From positions 1,148,043 through 1,212,042 of the forward strand of contig QANY01002785.1 of the NCBI GenBank assembly GCA_003255025.1: a stretch of 64,000 bases of DNA, in the 5' to 3' direction. Source of the DNA: Datisca glomerata (taxonomy: Eukaryota; Streptophyta; Magnoliopsida; Cucurbitales; Datiscaceae). Each line of letters begins with the position of its first letter. The stretch's first letter is position 1. Made by a program: the position numbers and the translations under genes. The notes under the pieces are model-generated. The model was not told the origin of the DNA. It did not search any database and saw only the letters and a program-made list of their open reading frames with translations. This document shows, in pieces, positions 35,731 to 48,019 of the stretch.

Positions 35731-37241
35731 TCTTATATATATAAAGTTGAGTATGGACACTTTAAAATGTGTCATGTGTTCACACTCAACTCTCCTCCAA
35801 GAGTTATGTGTTCATACAACTCATGAATATAATTTAATCTGATTTAATTATTTTTTAAAACTGATTTAATTATTTTTTTGTTAAAATTAGTTATTCAATT
35901 ACTAACTAGAAATATAATTTAATCAAATATATTCATGTATAAGTTTTTGATACGTGTCATACATATTTTATTTAATTAACAATTTAATTATAAAAAATAA
36001 AAAAAATTAATTACTCAAACTTATTTGATTGGTTTGTATATGAATCACTAATCTAAATTATAATAAAATTAAAATATTATCATTTAAAAAATTTCATAAT
36101 TTATAATATAACTTAGTATTATAGATATTTTAATTTATAATTAAAGATATTATTATTATAAAATTATTAAGTTTCTATGCATCCAAAATGTCTTCTTTCA
36201 AACAAAATTGCAAAAAAATAATGGCGGTTACAAAAAATATTTTTCTTTTTCTTATAAAATAATACACAAGTATTACACTTTCTTGAACTCTTTCAAAGTA
36301 TTTTCTTAAATCTTTTGTTAAGATATTTATTACCCAATACTTATTACCCTGCCTTTTCATTATCCCAACTTTGTAATCTTGATAAAAAATTAAATTAAAA
36401 AGAAAACTCTTTGTGTTATTTCAACATTTCACTCACCCACGTTCAACAAATTCTTTATCATATCAATTCTTCATCTTCTACTTTTTTTCTTCTATTCCTA
36501 TCTCAATATTTTAATTGTTGGATTAATATATAATCTCAATGTCTCTTTAATTGAGTTTATTTTCTTTATCACCATATTGAGTGCCTAACCTATTGATTTC
36601 TTTTTGCCAAAAAGAAAAAAAATAAACTTTTAGTTTTCATACTATCATTGTTACTTATAATTCTCTTTAATTATGTCTGGTGTCATGAGATTATACTATA
36701 AATTATTATACTCTTCATTTTTATCGTTTTTAGTTTCTCTTCACATTCAGAATATTGAATTCTCTTTGTAAGAGATTGTTCATGATTATATGATATATGA
36801 TTTTTGGTTAAATTTGAATTTATTTGTAAATCCTAGCTTTTCATAATTAGATGGTTTAAGTGACTTTATTTTATGCTATAAAAATAGGATATTCACTTCG
36901 TTTCAAAGTCATCTTCTTCTACCACATAAACAACTCATATCTTGAATAGAAGGTAATCGACTATCTTGATATTATTTTTCTCTTATTAGGTTTTATACAT
37001 TGGTCATAATATCATGATTGTTTTCATTTTTTTTGTACTTCAGGCATAGACGAACAAGAATTATTAGCACGGTATTATCTATAATTAAAATTATTTTTTA
37101 GTAAGATACTATGTTGGTCCAAATGTGTTATGATCAAGTTTTCATATGAGAAGTTTAAATATTAAAATATATTTTGTGTAATTATATTTTTATATTATAT
37201 TTTTTCAAGCACGTGCATAGCACATGTTTTTAAAAGTTTAG
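35731..37241 (+). mobile_element. probable non-autonomous Helitron
   Basis: A 1511-bp segment with Helitron-style ends. The 5' end is TCTTATATATATAAAG, preceded by A at 35730. The 3' end has a 7-bp hairpin, CACGTGC-ATA-GCACATG (37210-37227), then a short AT tract and TTAG, followed by T at 37242, close to the usual CTAG|T. There are no terminal inverted repeats or target duplications, and no Rep/helicase coding sequence. A second TC 7 bp upstream (35724) is an alternative start. Confidence 0.6.
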
Positions 37242-38026
37242 TATGTATGTTCATATTATACAAAGTGTCTTTTTTCTTTCCCTCTTCTTGCGCCAAGTGT
37301 CACATACATTTAGTGCCATTGCATTTATAATAAATAAATAAGTTAAATAATTTAATGTAGACAAAACTTATAATTAATTATTTATTGCAATTTTATATTA
37401 ATAAAATATTTAATAAGAATTGAAAGATAATTATTAATATCATAATATTCTTTGATATTCTTTGACAATCGATACTTTTCATTATGTCAAGTGTCCATAT
37501 CCAATTTTACTGATGATGGACATTACCTTTAACTTTTGTCAAATATATCCAAAATTTAGTATAACTAATAGCTCATACACATATTTTAAATTATTACACG
37601 TGTTTACTAATACCTAGAAGTAAGTTATATCAATTGATTGTAAAATATGAAACTTTATGTAATTTTTTATTATAAGTTCAAGGGGTTAACTTTTATTTGA
37701 TAATATCGTAGTTTTAGCTAAAATAATATTTTGAAATAATTTACATGTAACTAAATTTAAAGTATTTAACATTGTATAAAAACGGCAAATGATAGATAAT
37801 CAATAATTCTTAATTAGCGTTAGTGATTAAATATGGATGACTTTATAACTTCACGTAGAAGTTTATACAGTAAGGGACCGATAATAGCGTTATTATAACA
37901 TAATATATTGATATATCATTTACATGTTATTTAACTACTAGCTAGGTTTATAATAATTTAGGTAGTCAATTAATCAATTAATTGTGTGAAAAAGGCGCGT
38001 GGACCATGAACATGACAAGTTGAGGT
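37242..38026. other. AT-rich spacer
   Basis: No coding sequence or repeat recognised. Confidence 0.4.
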
Positions 38027-38775
38027 TAGATGGGAAAGTAGAAGTGTCACAAATAGATCATGAAGTAAGCGAAAACCGCGGATGGGAACTCTAAACAGGA
38101 AGGGACTCGAGAATGGGAAAATAGCACGGAAGCAGGAAACCTCATCAGAACGAAAAAAGTAAATTGGTCAAACAAGAAAAAGACTGACGGGGGGACCCAC
38201 GCCTCCAGAACGGGAAAGGCACTCGCCGAACTGTGTAAAAACAGAAAAAGAAGGATAAGAAGAAGAGTGGGAACAGACGAAAGGGATCTGAAAATGACAG
38301 TCAAAAAACTATGATTGATTGGGTAAGTTGAATGATACAGACGAGACGGATTGGCAAGCCACCAAGTGGCAGCGATTGATTACCTCGAAACCATAAGAAA
38401 TCATCAAGTGGTTGTGACTAATTGATGGCTGAGAGAGATAGATGGAAAATGAGAAAGAAAAGGGGTTCATACCAAGCAGAATGATCCCCTTGAACGGGTG
38501 TAATCCCTAGGCATAATTAGTGCCTCCTTTTATATTATTATAATCAATTTATGGACTTTTGGAAGCCTAATAGCATCATCTTTTCCCTATTCTCTCATCA
38601 TCAATTATGTAAAACCTTTTACACTCCACATTAATGAATATCAATAGTCTTCTCGTGGTTTTTCTTCTATTTAAGGGTTTTTCACGTAAATCATTATGTC
38701 ATTATTCTCTCAGTCTCTCTTTAATTATTATCTTTATTATTCATTCGTAATGGATTTTTCAAAAAATTCTTTACA
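38027..38775 (+). repeat. 5' LTR of the LARD element
   Basis: Aligns with 41783-42411 from (T)AGATGGGAAAGTAGAAGTG to CTTTACA. Shared words include TCATGAAGTAAGCGAAAA, TGGTCAAACA and AAAAAGACTGACGGGGG. It keeps about 200 bp at 38510-38700 that the 3' LTR has lost. Confidence 0.8.
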
Positions 38776-39039
38776 TTTTGGTGCTTTCATTGAGAGCGAG
38801 AAAAAAACTCGAAGAAATTCCTCCCAAAACGCCAAAAACCAAATCAAACGCCCCCTCAAACAATGAAAGCGAAAACAGAAACGACAACGGATTGGAAGCA
38901 GAGATAAGAACTACAACAAGTATAAAACTGGAAACATAATGAAAAATGGTAAACTCGTTCCTTACATATTCGATTGACTTATTTCTTTTACATCATTATC
39001 AGTTTTAAAAAAATGGGAGAAAATTTATTTGATTTATGA

Positions 39040-39895
39040 TAAACAAAGCCTCGAGAACGAGAAAGAAATGCCCTGACGCCGGGAAAGGAAATGTCTTGAG
39101 CAAGAAAATGTCTCGAGAACGGGAAAGAAATACCCTGACGGCGGGAAAGGAAATGTCTCGAGAAAGGAAATGTCTCAAGAACAGAAAAGTATTGAGAACG
39201 AGAAAGAAATGCCTTGACGGCGGGAAAGAAAATCTCTCGAGAACGGGAAAGTATTGAGAACGGGAAGGAAATGCCCTAACGGTGGAAAAGAAAATGTCTC
39301 GAGAACGGGAAAGTAGTGAGCACGGGAAAGAAATACCCTGATGGCAGAAAAGGAAATATCTCGAGAAAGGAAATATCTCGAGAAAGGAAATGTCTCGAGA
39401 ATAGGAAAGTATTGAGAATGAGAAAGAAATGCCCTGACGGCGAGAAAGGAAATTTCTTGAGAATGGGAAAGTATTGAGAATTCCAAAGAAATGCCATGAT
39501 GTCGGGAAATGAAATGTCTCAAGAAAGAAAATGTCTTGAGAACGAGAAGTTTTTTAGAATGGAAAAGAAATTCCTTGACGGCGGGAAAGGAAATGTCTCG
39601 AAAACGGGAAAGTATTGAGACAGGAATGAAATGCACTGACGGCGGGAAAGAAAATGTCTCGAGAAAGGGAATGTCTCAAGAACGAGAAAGTATTGAGAAC
39701 GGGAAAGAAATGCCCTAACGGCAGAAAATGAAATGTCTCGAGAAATGAAATGTCTCGAGAACGGGAAAATTGAGAATGCGAAAGAAATGCCCTGACGGCG
39801 GGAATGGAAATGTCTCGAGAAAGGAAATGTCTCGATAACGGGAAAGTCTTGAGAATGGGAAAGAAATGCTCTGACAGTGAGAAATGAAATGTATT
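39040..39895. repeat. tandem array 1 of the LARD element, ~12 copies of a 60-95-bp unit
   Basis: The unit centres on GAAATGCCCTGACGGCGGGAA, followed by GGAAATGTCTCGAGAACGGG and AAAGTATTGAGAACGGG. About twelve copies of the CCCTGACGGCGGG word can be counted (near 39070, 39132, 39212, 39275, 39337, 39432, 39492, 39571, 39633, 39712, 39788, 39868). The word ACTCGAGAACGGGAAAA also occurs in the element's LTRs, so the array may derive from LTR sequence. The long open frames on both strands here come from the repeat. Confidence 0.85.
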
Positions 39896-39964
39896 GAACG
39901 GCTACGAGTAGGAAAAACGGGTACAACATCCACTACGGAAATGGCAATGGAAACGAAAAATGGC

Positions 39965-40480
39965 TATGTTGGAAGGAAATTATATGATAAATCTTATATC
40001 ATTATAAAGATACAGAAGTCTACGTTTTGTAGATTTTTTTACATAAATCAATTCGGAGCTCTCAATCAAAAGTTATGATAGTTTTCGTTGGTACTGTTCA
40101 GGAAACTAAAAACATCCACGCTTTTCAGATTTTAATTTTAAACTGTATCGATTCAAATAGTATTATATGATGAATTATATATCGTTAGAAAGATATGGAT
40201 GTCTACTTCTTGAATAATTTTACAGAACTTAATTTGGAGCTCTTGAGAAAAAGCTATCACAATTTTCATTAAAACTGCTCAGAAAATCAAATTATGCGGA
40301 ACGATCAACTTCAGAAATCAAAATGTATTTAATGGAAGCCAACTATACAACGAATCTTATATCATCAGATAGATACAAAAGTCAACTTATTAAAGAATTT
40401 TATGAAATTCAATTTGAAGTTTTTAAAATCAAAACTTACGGTATACTCGTTCCTACTTATTCCATTAAGATATTATATAT
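39965..40480. repeat. array 2 of the LARD element, three 180-bp units
   Basis: Each unit has TTATATCAT(T/C)A.A.AGATA, AAGTCTAC/ATGTCTAC, AATTCGGAGCTCT or AATTTGGAGCTCTT, and a TT(T)CAT/CGT...ACTGCTCAG tail. Matching points at about 39990, 40178 and 40356 give a period near 180 bp. Confidence 0.75.
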
Positions 40481-40569
40481 GGTGTTGTTCAACATTCTTG
40501 TTGCAGATATTTGTATACAAAAAAAAGAAAAAGAAAAGCAAACGGGGGAAACTCTATCAATGAGCCCGT

Positions 40570-40965
40570 AGTAAATCAAAACGGGTCATGGTTCCACTGA
40601 ATGAGTTTAAGTCTTTAGGAGTGTCTACGAGCACCATTCTCAAAATGAAATTAAAATGGGCTCATAGTTCTACTGAATGAGCCTAAGTCTTTGGGAGTGT
40701 CTACGGACACCGTTCTCAGACGAAAATCAAAATGGGATCATGGTTCTCTAGAAAGACCCTAAGTCCTTGGGAGTGTCTATGAACACTGTTCTAAGAAGGA
40801 AATCAAAATGAGATCATGGTTCTACTGAAGGAGCATAAGTCCTTGAGACTGTCTACGGGCACTGTTCTCCTAAGGAAATCAAAACTGGGTCATGGTTCCG
40901 CGGAAGGAGCCTAAATCCTTGGGAGTATCTACGAACATTGTTCTTAGAAGAAAATCAAAAACTTC
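40570..40965. repeat. array 3 of the LARD element, five ~76-bp units
   Basis: The unit contains GGTCATGGTTC(C/T)ACTGAA, GAGCCTAAGTCCTTGGGAGT, GTCTACG and ACTGTTCT, ending GAAATCAAAA. Unit starts lie near 40588, 40662, 40739, 40815 and 40891. Confidence 0.85.
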
Positions 40966-41782
40966 GAACAAGAAATATCCTTGTCTAAACGGATCAGATG
41001 ATGCTCAAATAATTCATAACGAACACAATTGAAGAAAGCAAAGATGAAATATTTTTTAAAACAATTCAATAGATGGAAAGTGGAAATGGCCAAAACAAGG
41101 AAAAGGAAATCTTCGAGAAAATGAAACTTTCGTTAAGTGTTCGAGAAAAGGGACTTATCTTTCAAGAGTTTTTTATTAGGGAAATTTATTCCCGTGGTTG
41201 GGAATGTTAGGAAAAGTTACTATTTATTGAGAATAAAAGGAAAAAGACAGAACTTGCTGCAAAAAGGTCATTCTCATTTCAAATATGAAAAATTAGAAAA
41301 GACATAGTAAAAGAAAAGGAGAGTCGTGTAAAGAATGGCCAATAAAGAAAAATCGAGTAAAGAAAGACTAAGTAAAGGAAAGTCGCGGCTACAATGTTTA
41401 AAAAAACAGAGAGCAGAAAAAAGAAACCGAAGAGGCAAAAGATGGATAAACGAAATGTCGCTTTACAGGAAAGATGTCGGCAGGAACAGAAAGTGAAGCA
41501 CCCTCACAGGAAAACACGCGTTTTTTCCTTTTTTTAAGAACTAAGAAAGCATTCAGTCTCACTTCATTTTTCAAAATACTTCAATTGGTACATGCATGAT
41601 ATAAGCCAATTCGGAAACTTTTCACTCAATTTCTCATCTCTTTTAATTTAATATATTTATTTGTTATTTCCAAATAAATGCAGGCTCCCGAGAAAAGACA
41701 AGATGACTTCGTAAAAGTGCAAATCAAAATTCCTCGTCATTACACATCAATAAATGAAACTTTATTGAATATAATGGGGGGC

Positions 41783-42411
41783 TATACGGGAAAACAGAAG
41801 TGACACAAATAATTCATGAAGTAAGCGAAAAACGCGGACGATAACTCTAAATGGGAAGGAACTCGAGAACGGGAAAAGACCACGGAAGCGGGAAACCTTA
41901 TCAGAACGGGAAAAACAGACTGGTCAAACAGGAAAAAGACTGACGGGGGACCCACTCCTCCTAGCCTATACCTAACCTATAGGCTAGCTTAACTGGTACG
42001 CCGTACTCCAATAACGGATCCTTTTAAAGGTGAAGGTTTTACGGGAAAGGCACTTGCCAAACTGTGCAGAAACGGAAAGAGAAAGATAAGAATAAAAGTG
42101 GGAACTGACGAAAGGGATCCAAAAATGACAGTTAAAATGTTGTGATTGATTGGGTAAGTTGAATGACACAGACAAGACGGATGGGCAAGCTACCAAGTGG
42201 TTGTGACAGATTGCCTCAAAACCATAAAAAATCATCAAATGGCTGTGACTAATTGGCTGCTGAGCTAGACAGATGGGAAATGAGAAAGAAAAAAGGGTTC
42301 ATACCAAGCATAATGATCCCGTCAAACGAGTGTAATCCTCAGTCTCTCTTTATATTATTATCTTTATTATTCGGTCGTAGAGGGTTTTTCATACCGAAAA
42401 AATCATTTACA
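41783..42411 (+). repeat. 3' LTR of the LARD element, rearranged
   Basis: Homologous to 38027-38775. It carries an extra ~80 bp at about 41967-42044 (TAGCCTATACCTAACCTATAG onward) absent from the 5' LTR, and lacks about 200 bp present there. Confidence 0.8.
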
Positions 42412-44773
42412 ACTAAGTTTTAGCAATCGAATGATTTATTTAAGTTGAAGAATTAATTATTTATTTTATTAATAATTTTCATAAATATAGGTTAGAACAT
42501 TCTCAATTTAATTCATGCAGTTAGCTTGCTATGTCAATCATGAATTTTATTAGGTACAACTGATCAAAACAAAGGAGATTTGTAATTCGAGACTTCCTTG
42601 TCCGTTGATTTTCCTTTTTACTCAAGTGTAATGTAAAAACATGTGTTCTCACTCATCAATTTATGTTTGGAAAAAAAAAGTGAACCCTTCAATATTCTTC
42701 AATATTATTGCTCATGAATATCTAAGTATGTACATTTCAACCAACAACCTCATATATACCTCATTAAAAATAAACAGAAGAGTAATTAAAAAAACCCACA
42801 ATTAGTGCAAAATAAAAAATTTTAAATGACCACCAACTTTTAACCAGTTCTTTCAGTTTATGTTATTTTGTATTCTATGCCATTTTAGACACAGAATAAA
42901 ACCATATGGAATTCCCATTTTTTATGGCTTATTCGTTTATTCTTTAGCTTTTTAAGCTTTCAATACAATATTTGCTAATAATCTTTACTTTCTTGTAACG
43001 AATATTTCATTGAGAATGTTTATTCCATATTGTAACTAAATCTTTATTATAATTTCTATCATAATACACGCTTCATTTCCATATTGGAAAGAAAGTTAAA
43101 AATCAATGCAACTATGATGTATATCTTCAATTTAAAATATTCTGATGTTTTACATCTCTTAAGAAACTGATCCAAATTAACAAATTTCATTCCAAATAAA
43201 ATTAACGATCATTCAATCCTTTTGCAAGTCAAGATTGAAATGGAAGACGCAATTCTCTGCATTCAATGTTAACAGGAAAGAGTTGCATTTATAAGGAAGC
43301 TACGAAGTACTCAGATACTCCATGCGATAAATCTTTTGATCATTCCGACTAGGGCAGCTTTCAGTTTTACACCGTGCACACGAGAGTTTCACCCATGTAC
43401 TGTTTACAATAAATTCTTTCAGCAATTTATTCAACTACTTGAACTTCAACATATAACCACCAACTTACGGATTAGCACCATGACAAACTAAAAGGATAAA
43501 TATTTTAGCAGCGTTTAATAACGCACCAACAGAATAAATTGCGGGGGGAATTTCTAAGCCAAAGATGAGTACAACCCTTTAGTTTAAGAAAAAATACAAC
43601 CCATTAGAAAAGTGTAACAAAAACTTCACTAAAAAAAGTAAACCTCAAACATGGATATAAGTCGACAATCATGCCCATGCCATGCCCAGTTTGATATTCT
43701 CACTGCCGGCAATTACCACGTTTGACAGACAGTCCAACCGCCCCTCTCAGACAGAAAAGGTTGTTCCTCTGGCAATAACCCTTATCGAGGTCATCAATAG
43801 CCAAGGTCATAGTAAACAGCTTACTCTTTGACTCAGATGTTAAAAGGGGGCACGGGAAGCAAAAGAAAAGATACACGACAGGAGTGAATATCTAAATCTT
43901 CAAAACTTGTCGACAAGCCATTATCACAACAGAAAAAATACAACCCATTAGAAGACTGGTAATAGGAATGTTTCCAATCATGGAGCAAATATCCTTTAAA
44001 ACCAAAAAGTTACGCAGATAAGTTCTTGCAATTACCACCATCTGGGAAATAAAAAGGAATAGCCAGAAGAAGGGTAAAAGAAAAATTGGTGTTGTATAAC
44101 GGATTCATAAATGTTGACGTACCATGGTGAAAAATGTTATTGCCCCCTGCCCCCCCCCCCAACCCAAAATAAACCAAGGTAGTTTATATAATTTTATAGA
44201 AAAAAAAATTCAACACCTCAAATCCCCAACTTCTGTAGAACAGACATAGTACCTGCCAGAAGTGTTTGGTGCAGCTGCTCATTCCACAAGTTAAATTAAA
44301 GAAATGCCACTAGATTACGAGGGGGCCACCACCCGCAGAGATTCAGTCAAATAGTAGCATCTACAGTTGTAGCCGGCTGGGACCCACAACCATAAATTGA
44401 AGATCCCAAAGCTGGGCAGTGAGGAACGAAATCCACATAGTACAGAAGCACAAGGGCAGACGCAGAAGCAGATGACACCTCAAAAAGAAAAAGGAAAAAG
44501 GAAAAAAAAGAGAAAAAGAGAACATAGATCTTTAGCATTGTTCTTTTACTCTAAATCATTAACATAAGATTCTACCTACAGGAAACAATAACTATTCTGC
44601 ATTGGTATAAGAAAACTAAGTCAAATAGAAGATAGGAAGGACTTATCCAAATTCAAAAGTAGAAGCTGAGGGCGTCCCCCGATTAACAGATACGTTCTGA
44701 AGTCCAAGCACAAAAAAACACATTCAATCCCACTAATCCTCTTAACAAAGCAAAGGTACAGCGTCTACAATAC
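42412..44773. other. spacer and 3' untranslated region of the RSZ gene
   Basis: No coding sequence recognised. The stretch nearest 44774 is presumably the 3' untranslated region of the RSZ gene on the minus strand; no clear polyadenylation signal can be singled out. A poly-C run lies at 44151-44160. Confidence 0.4.
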
Positions 44774-47700
44774 TCAGCTCCTGCTGCGGCGTCGATCCCT
44801 TAAGCCATTTCTGTACGAAATTCAATAAAGTTGATTAAAATACTCATTGTCATCACAGAAAATGAAAAACACCTTCAGTGAACGTATGACATGTGATGTC
44901 AACCATTAAACAGATATATAACTAAACAACACAATGGGAAACACATTAAGAGTTTAACTTTTGTTTGTGTGTGTGGTAGATCAATCCTACAGTCAGAAGA
45001 TAGGGGAAAAGAGGTCGTGATTAAGTTAAAGCAGCCTCACCCATTGGCATAAGGCACCTCATCATGCCCACGATATGGTGGTGACCTGCTATAGCTGCGA
45101 CCACGAGGGCTCAAACTTTGGCGTCGAGGGGACCGTCCACGAGGACTATAACTCCTATTTCATAGCAGTTATTGGTATCAAAGTGCTAGATAAGTTGTAA
45201 ACTAATAAATTTGAAATTCAAAATATGCAACACAGTGATCTACAGAAGAACTACAAAAAAAGTGAAACCAAAAGCTTGATCATCTCACTTGCGCCCATAA
45301 CTTGGACTTCGACGATATCGAGGACTGCGACTGCGGCGCCTTCCTGAACCACCACGATTACGACATTCACGTGCAAAATGACCCGGCTCACCACATTCAT
45401 AACATTTTAAATCAGATCCACCAGAACGACCACGACCAACTCCTCGACCGCCTCCGCCACCTCTAGAGTTGTGAGACAGTTCAACTCTCCACCCGTTCTT
45501 CCCTGATAATCAAAATTAGTTAGTATCATTTTAACACATGCTCCAAATTAAAGGGTTTAAATGAGAGGGTATCTACAAAGTTGGAGGGAATTCAAGTTCC
45601 TTGTTGATGGAACACTAACAAACAAATCAAAGAGAGCAGACTAATAGAAGCCATCTTCAACAAATGTATGCATGAAACTATGCCCTGGAATAACTAAAAT
45701 GGAGAAAAATACTTGTGATATAAATAAAATTTATCCAAATGATTTCACAGATAGGATTGTGTCTATGGTTTTGAATGATGACCAAAGGGGAAAACTTCCA
45801 TCTCCAGTGACTGGTGAGGACATAAAACATGTTATGTTTTCTTTTAATAACACTAAGGCGCTTGGGAATAATGGGTTTTCTGCTGGTTTCTTTTAGAAAT
45901 CTTGGGAAATTATTGGTGGGGATGTGATCAAGGTTGTGATTCAAAACGGTTATTTACTAAAGCAGTTTAATACAACTGCTACCTTGGTCCCAAAGGTCAA
46001 TAATCCTTCTAAAGTTCAGATTATAGACATTTCTTGCCGCAATATTGTTTATAAGTGTATCTCAAAGATTATCACTACAAGATTGAAGGTAGTGCTAACT
46101 AATTTAGTCAGTTTCAATCAGAATGCATTCATACCTGGGTGAAGGATTGCAGATAATGTTTTTCTTGTTCATAAACTTATAAGAGGGTTTAATTTCAAGT
46201 ATAACCCCCCTAAAAGTTATGAAGATTGATTAATTTCAATCAAAATGCATTCATACCTAGAAGAAGGTTTGTAGCTAATGTTGTTCTTGCTCATGAACTT
46301 GTGAGAGGGTATATTTCGAAGTATAACACCCCTAGATGTGCTATGATGATTTATTGGATGAAAGCATATAAATGTGTCTTGGGAGTTTGTACATGCTATC
46401 TTGTTTCATATGGGATTTGCTAATGTATTTTACCAGTGGATTATTGAGCTAATAACTACTCCAAGATATTCTATCAATTTTAATGAAGAGCATAAGGGTA
46501 TTTTAGATGAGCTAAATGTCTAAGGTAAGAGACCCCTTATCTCCTTTTATTTTGTCCTTGTAATGGAGGCTTCAATTGTAATTCTAAGACAAACTTTTAC
46601 AATGCCATGTTTTAATTACCATTGGATATGTAAACAACTTATAATAGTTAATATTTACTTTGTAGATGATCTTTTAAGTTTTTTAAAAGTGGATGTTTCA
46701 TTTGTCTGGTTGATTAAGGAAGCCATTGATTTCTTCCATCAGTTATCATATTTGTTGTTTTAACCCTTAGAAAAGCCATGTGAAAAGCAGCTCAGAAACC
46801 TGCCAAAGTATAGGATAGGGTGAAATTAATTAGAAAGGAAAATTATTATACATTTAATGATGAAAGTCACAATTTCTTCCACATAACCCTACACACAAAT
46901 TTGGTCGTAACATTAAAAGTTCCTCTTTCAAACATGTACGGTCTGCTAGGGAACAAACTTGTACATTTTTCCATAGGAAACAAAAGATTATATTAGAAAA
47001 ATAGAGGTAGAAAACATAGTTCGGAGGATAAGGCATCCTAGCCGAACACCAAAGACAAAATTAGTCTATACAAACAGCCAACCAATCAATATCAATAAAA
47101 AACAAAGGAATATCCTTAAAACTATTTAGAGTTGGACACCCACAAAGAAACCCAAAAATGGATCTTATCCCACGAAGAATCTATATCTACGGAACTATCC
47201 TCGAAGATTCTCCTATTTTGTTCCGACAATGAGCCCCATAAAACTGCCAAAACCCCGTGTACCACAAAATCATGATCTTCCTGTGCCAATTCAAAAGAAA
47301 CACTTCACAGAAAAGATCACCCTCATGCCTCTGAAAAACCCAACTAATGTGCAACTTACACACTCTTCAGACCTAAAAAAGACACCTACTTGAGACAAGC
47401 AAGGAAGGAAAAAAGCTCTTCAGACTCTACTCACTCAAATTCCTAAAGAAGTATAAATTCCACACGGAAATGGCTAGACCAAAAGGAAAAAATCAGAGCA
47501 TTACGAAGACTAGACAAGCGAAAACTAGTACATTCAAACATTTACAAATACGCCTTTGATTGCAATAGACTTGATTGTGAAGATTAAAAAACATTCTAGA
47601 CATACCATCTAATTCACGGATCGCATCACGCGCGTCTCTTGGATCATCAAAATCGATGAAGGCATAACCTGGGGGTCTTCGAGCAACCCATACACTGCAC

Positions 47701-48019
47701 ATAAGCAAGTGCAAAACTATATCAACTGACTAACAACGTAGTAAAATAAAGAAACTGTAATTTATCTCCACGGCGTTGGGCTACATATGGAAAAACTACT
47801 TTTCATCGTCACTCATAGGTTGCATCTACAAATCTTCGCTTTTGAGAAAGAGCATCGCTTTACATATTTCCTAAGGTCTCATCAATGCACCCTAACAATA
47901 AGGATTCCAACAAAATCAAAATCTCAGTACCTTCGTATAACTCCAAATACACGAAATTCATCTTCAAGATCCCGTTCAGAAACTCGTGGATCCAAGTTTC
48001 CCACATAGACACGAGACAT
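44774..48019 (-). CDS. SR splicing factor, RSZ21/RSZ22 (9G8-like) type, 5 exons
   Basis: Nuclear pre-mRNA splicing factor of 180 residues. Exons: 47931-48019, 47606-47694, 45289-45502, 45041-45154, 44774-44810; all GT-AG and in phase. The RRM spans residues 1-70, with RNP2 VYVGNL (4-9) and RNP1-like [11 protein letters not shown] (37-47). A glycine/arginine hinge follows, then one CCHC zinc knuckle, [14 protein letters not shown] (93-106), and an RS domain to the end ([17 protein letters not shown], then [18 protein letters not shown]), finishing RDRRRSRS. One zinc knuckle separates the RSZ from the RS2Z group, which has two. Intron 2 (45503-47605) is long and holds a LINE fragment in antisense; long early introns are common in plant SR genes and often alternatively spliced. 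The reading frame is intact. Confidence 0.95.
45660..46800 (+). pseudogene. LINE (non-LTR) reverse transcriptase fragment in RSZ intron 2
   Basis: Plant L1-like RT, antisense to the host gene. Readable blocks: [39 protein letters not shown] (family: KAPGPDGF..FF), [35 protein letters not shown] and FNQNAFIPG, and near 46660 [11 protein letters not shown] in place of the usual FADDLL. The NQNAFIP to KYN section occurs twice (about 46110-46210 and 46225-46335), the second reading [16 protein letters not shown]. There is no endonuclease domain and stops are frequent. It is a truncated, dead insertion that does not touch the exons. Confidence 0.85.
46801..47605. other. remaining part of RSZ intron 2
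   Basis: Non-coding. 47040-47480 has a composition unlike the LINE and may be another repeat, but I cannot name it. Confidence 0.4.

Larger units (their letters stand above)
38027..42411 (+). mobile_element. non-autonomous LTR retrotransposon (LARD type) filled with tandem arrays
   Basis: Two related LTRs, 38027-38775 and 41783-42411, enclose 3 kb with no gag or pol. The 5' LTR is followed at once by TTTTGGTGCTTTCATTGAGA (38776-38795), a primer-site region seen in plant gypsy-like elements; a similar TTGGTGCTTTCTTTGA follows the LTR at 56814. The 3' LTR is preceded by a purine run, AATGGGGGG (41773-41781). The inside is three successive tandem arrays (39040-39895, 39965-40480, 40570-40965). 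It would need proteins from another element to move. The LTRs have diverged through indels, so the insertion is not recent. Confidence 0.8.

Noticed and set aside
39036..39933. Several long open frames on both strands
   Set aside because: Produced by the tandem repeat; peptides are repetitive in all frames.
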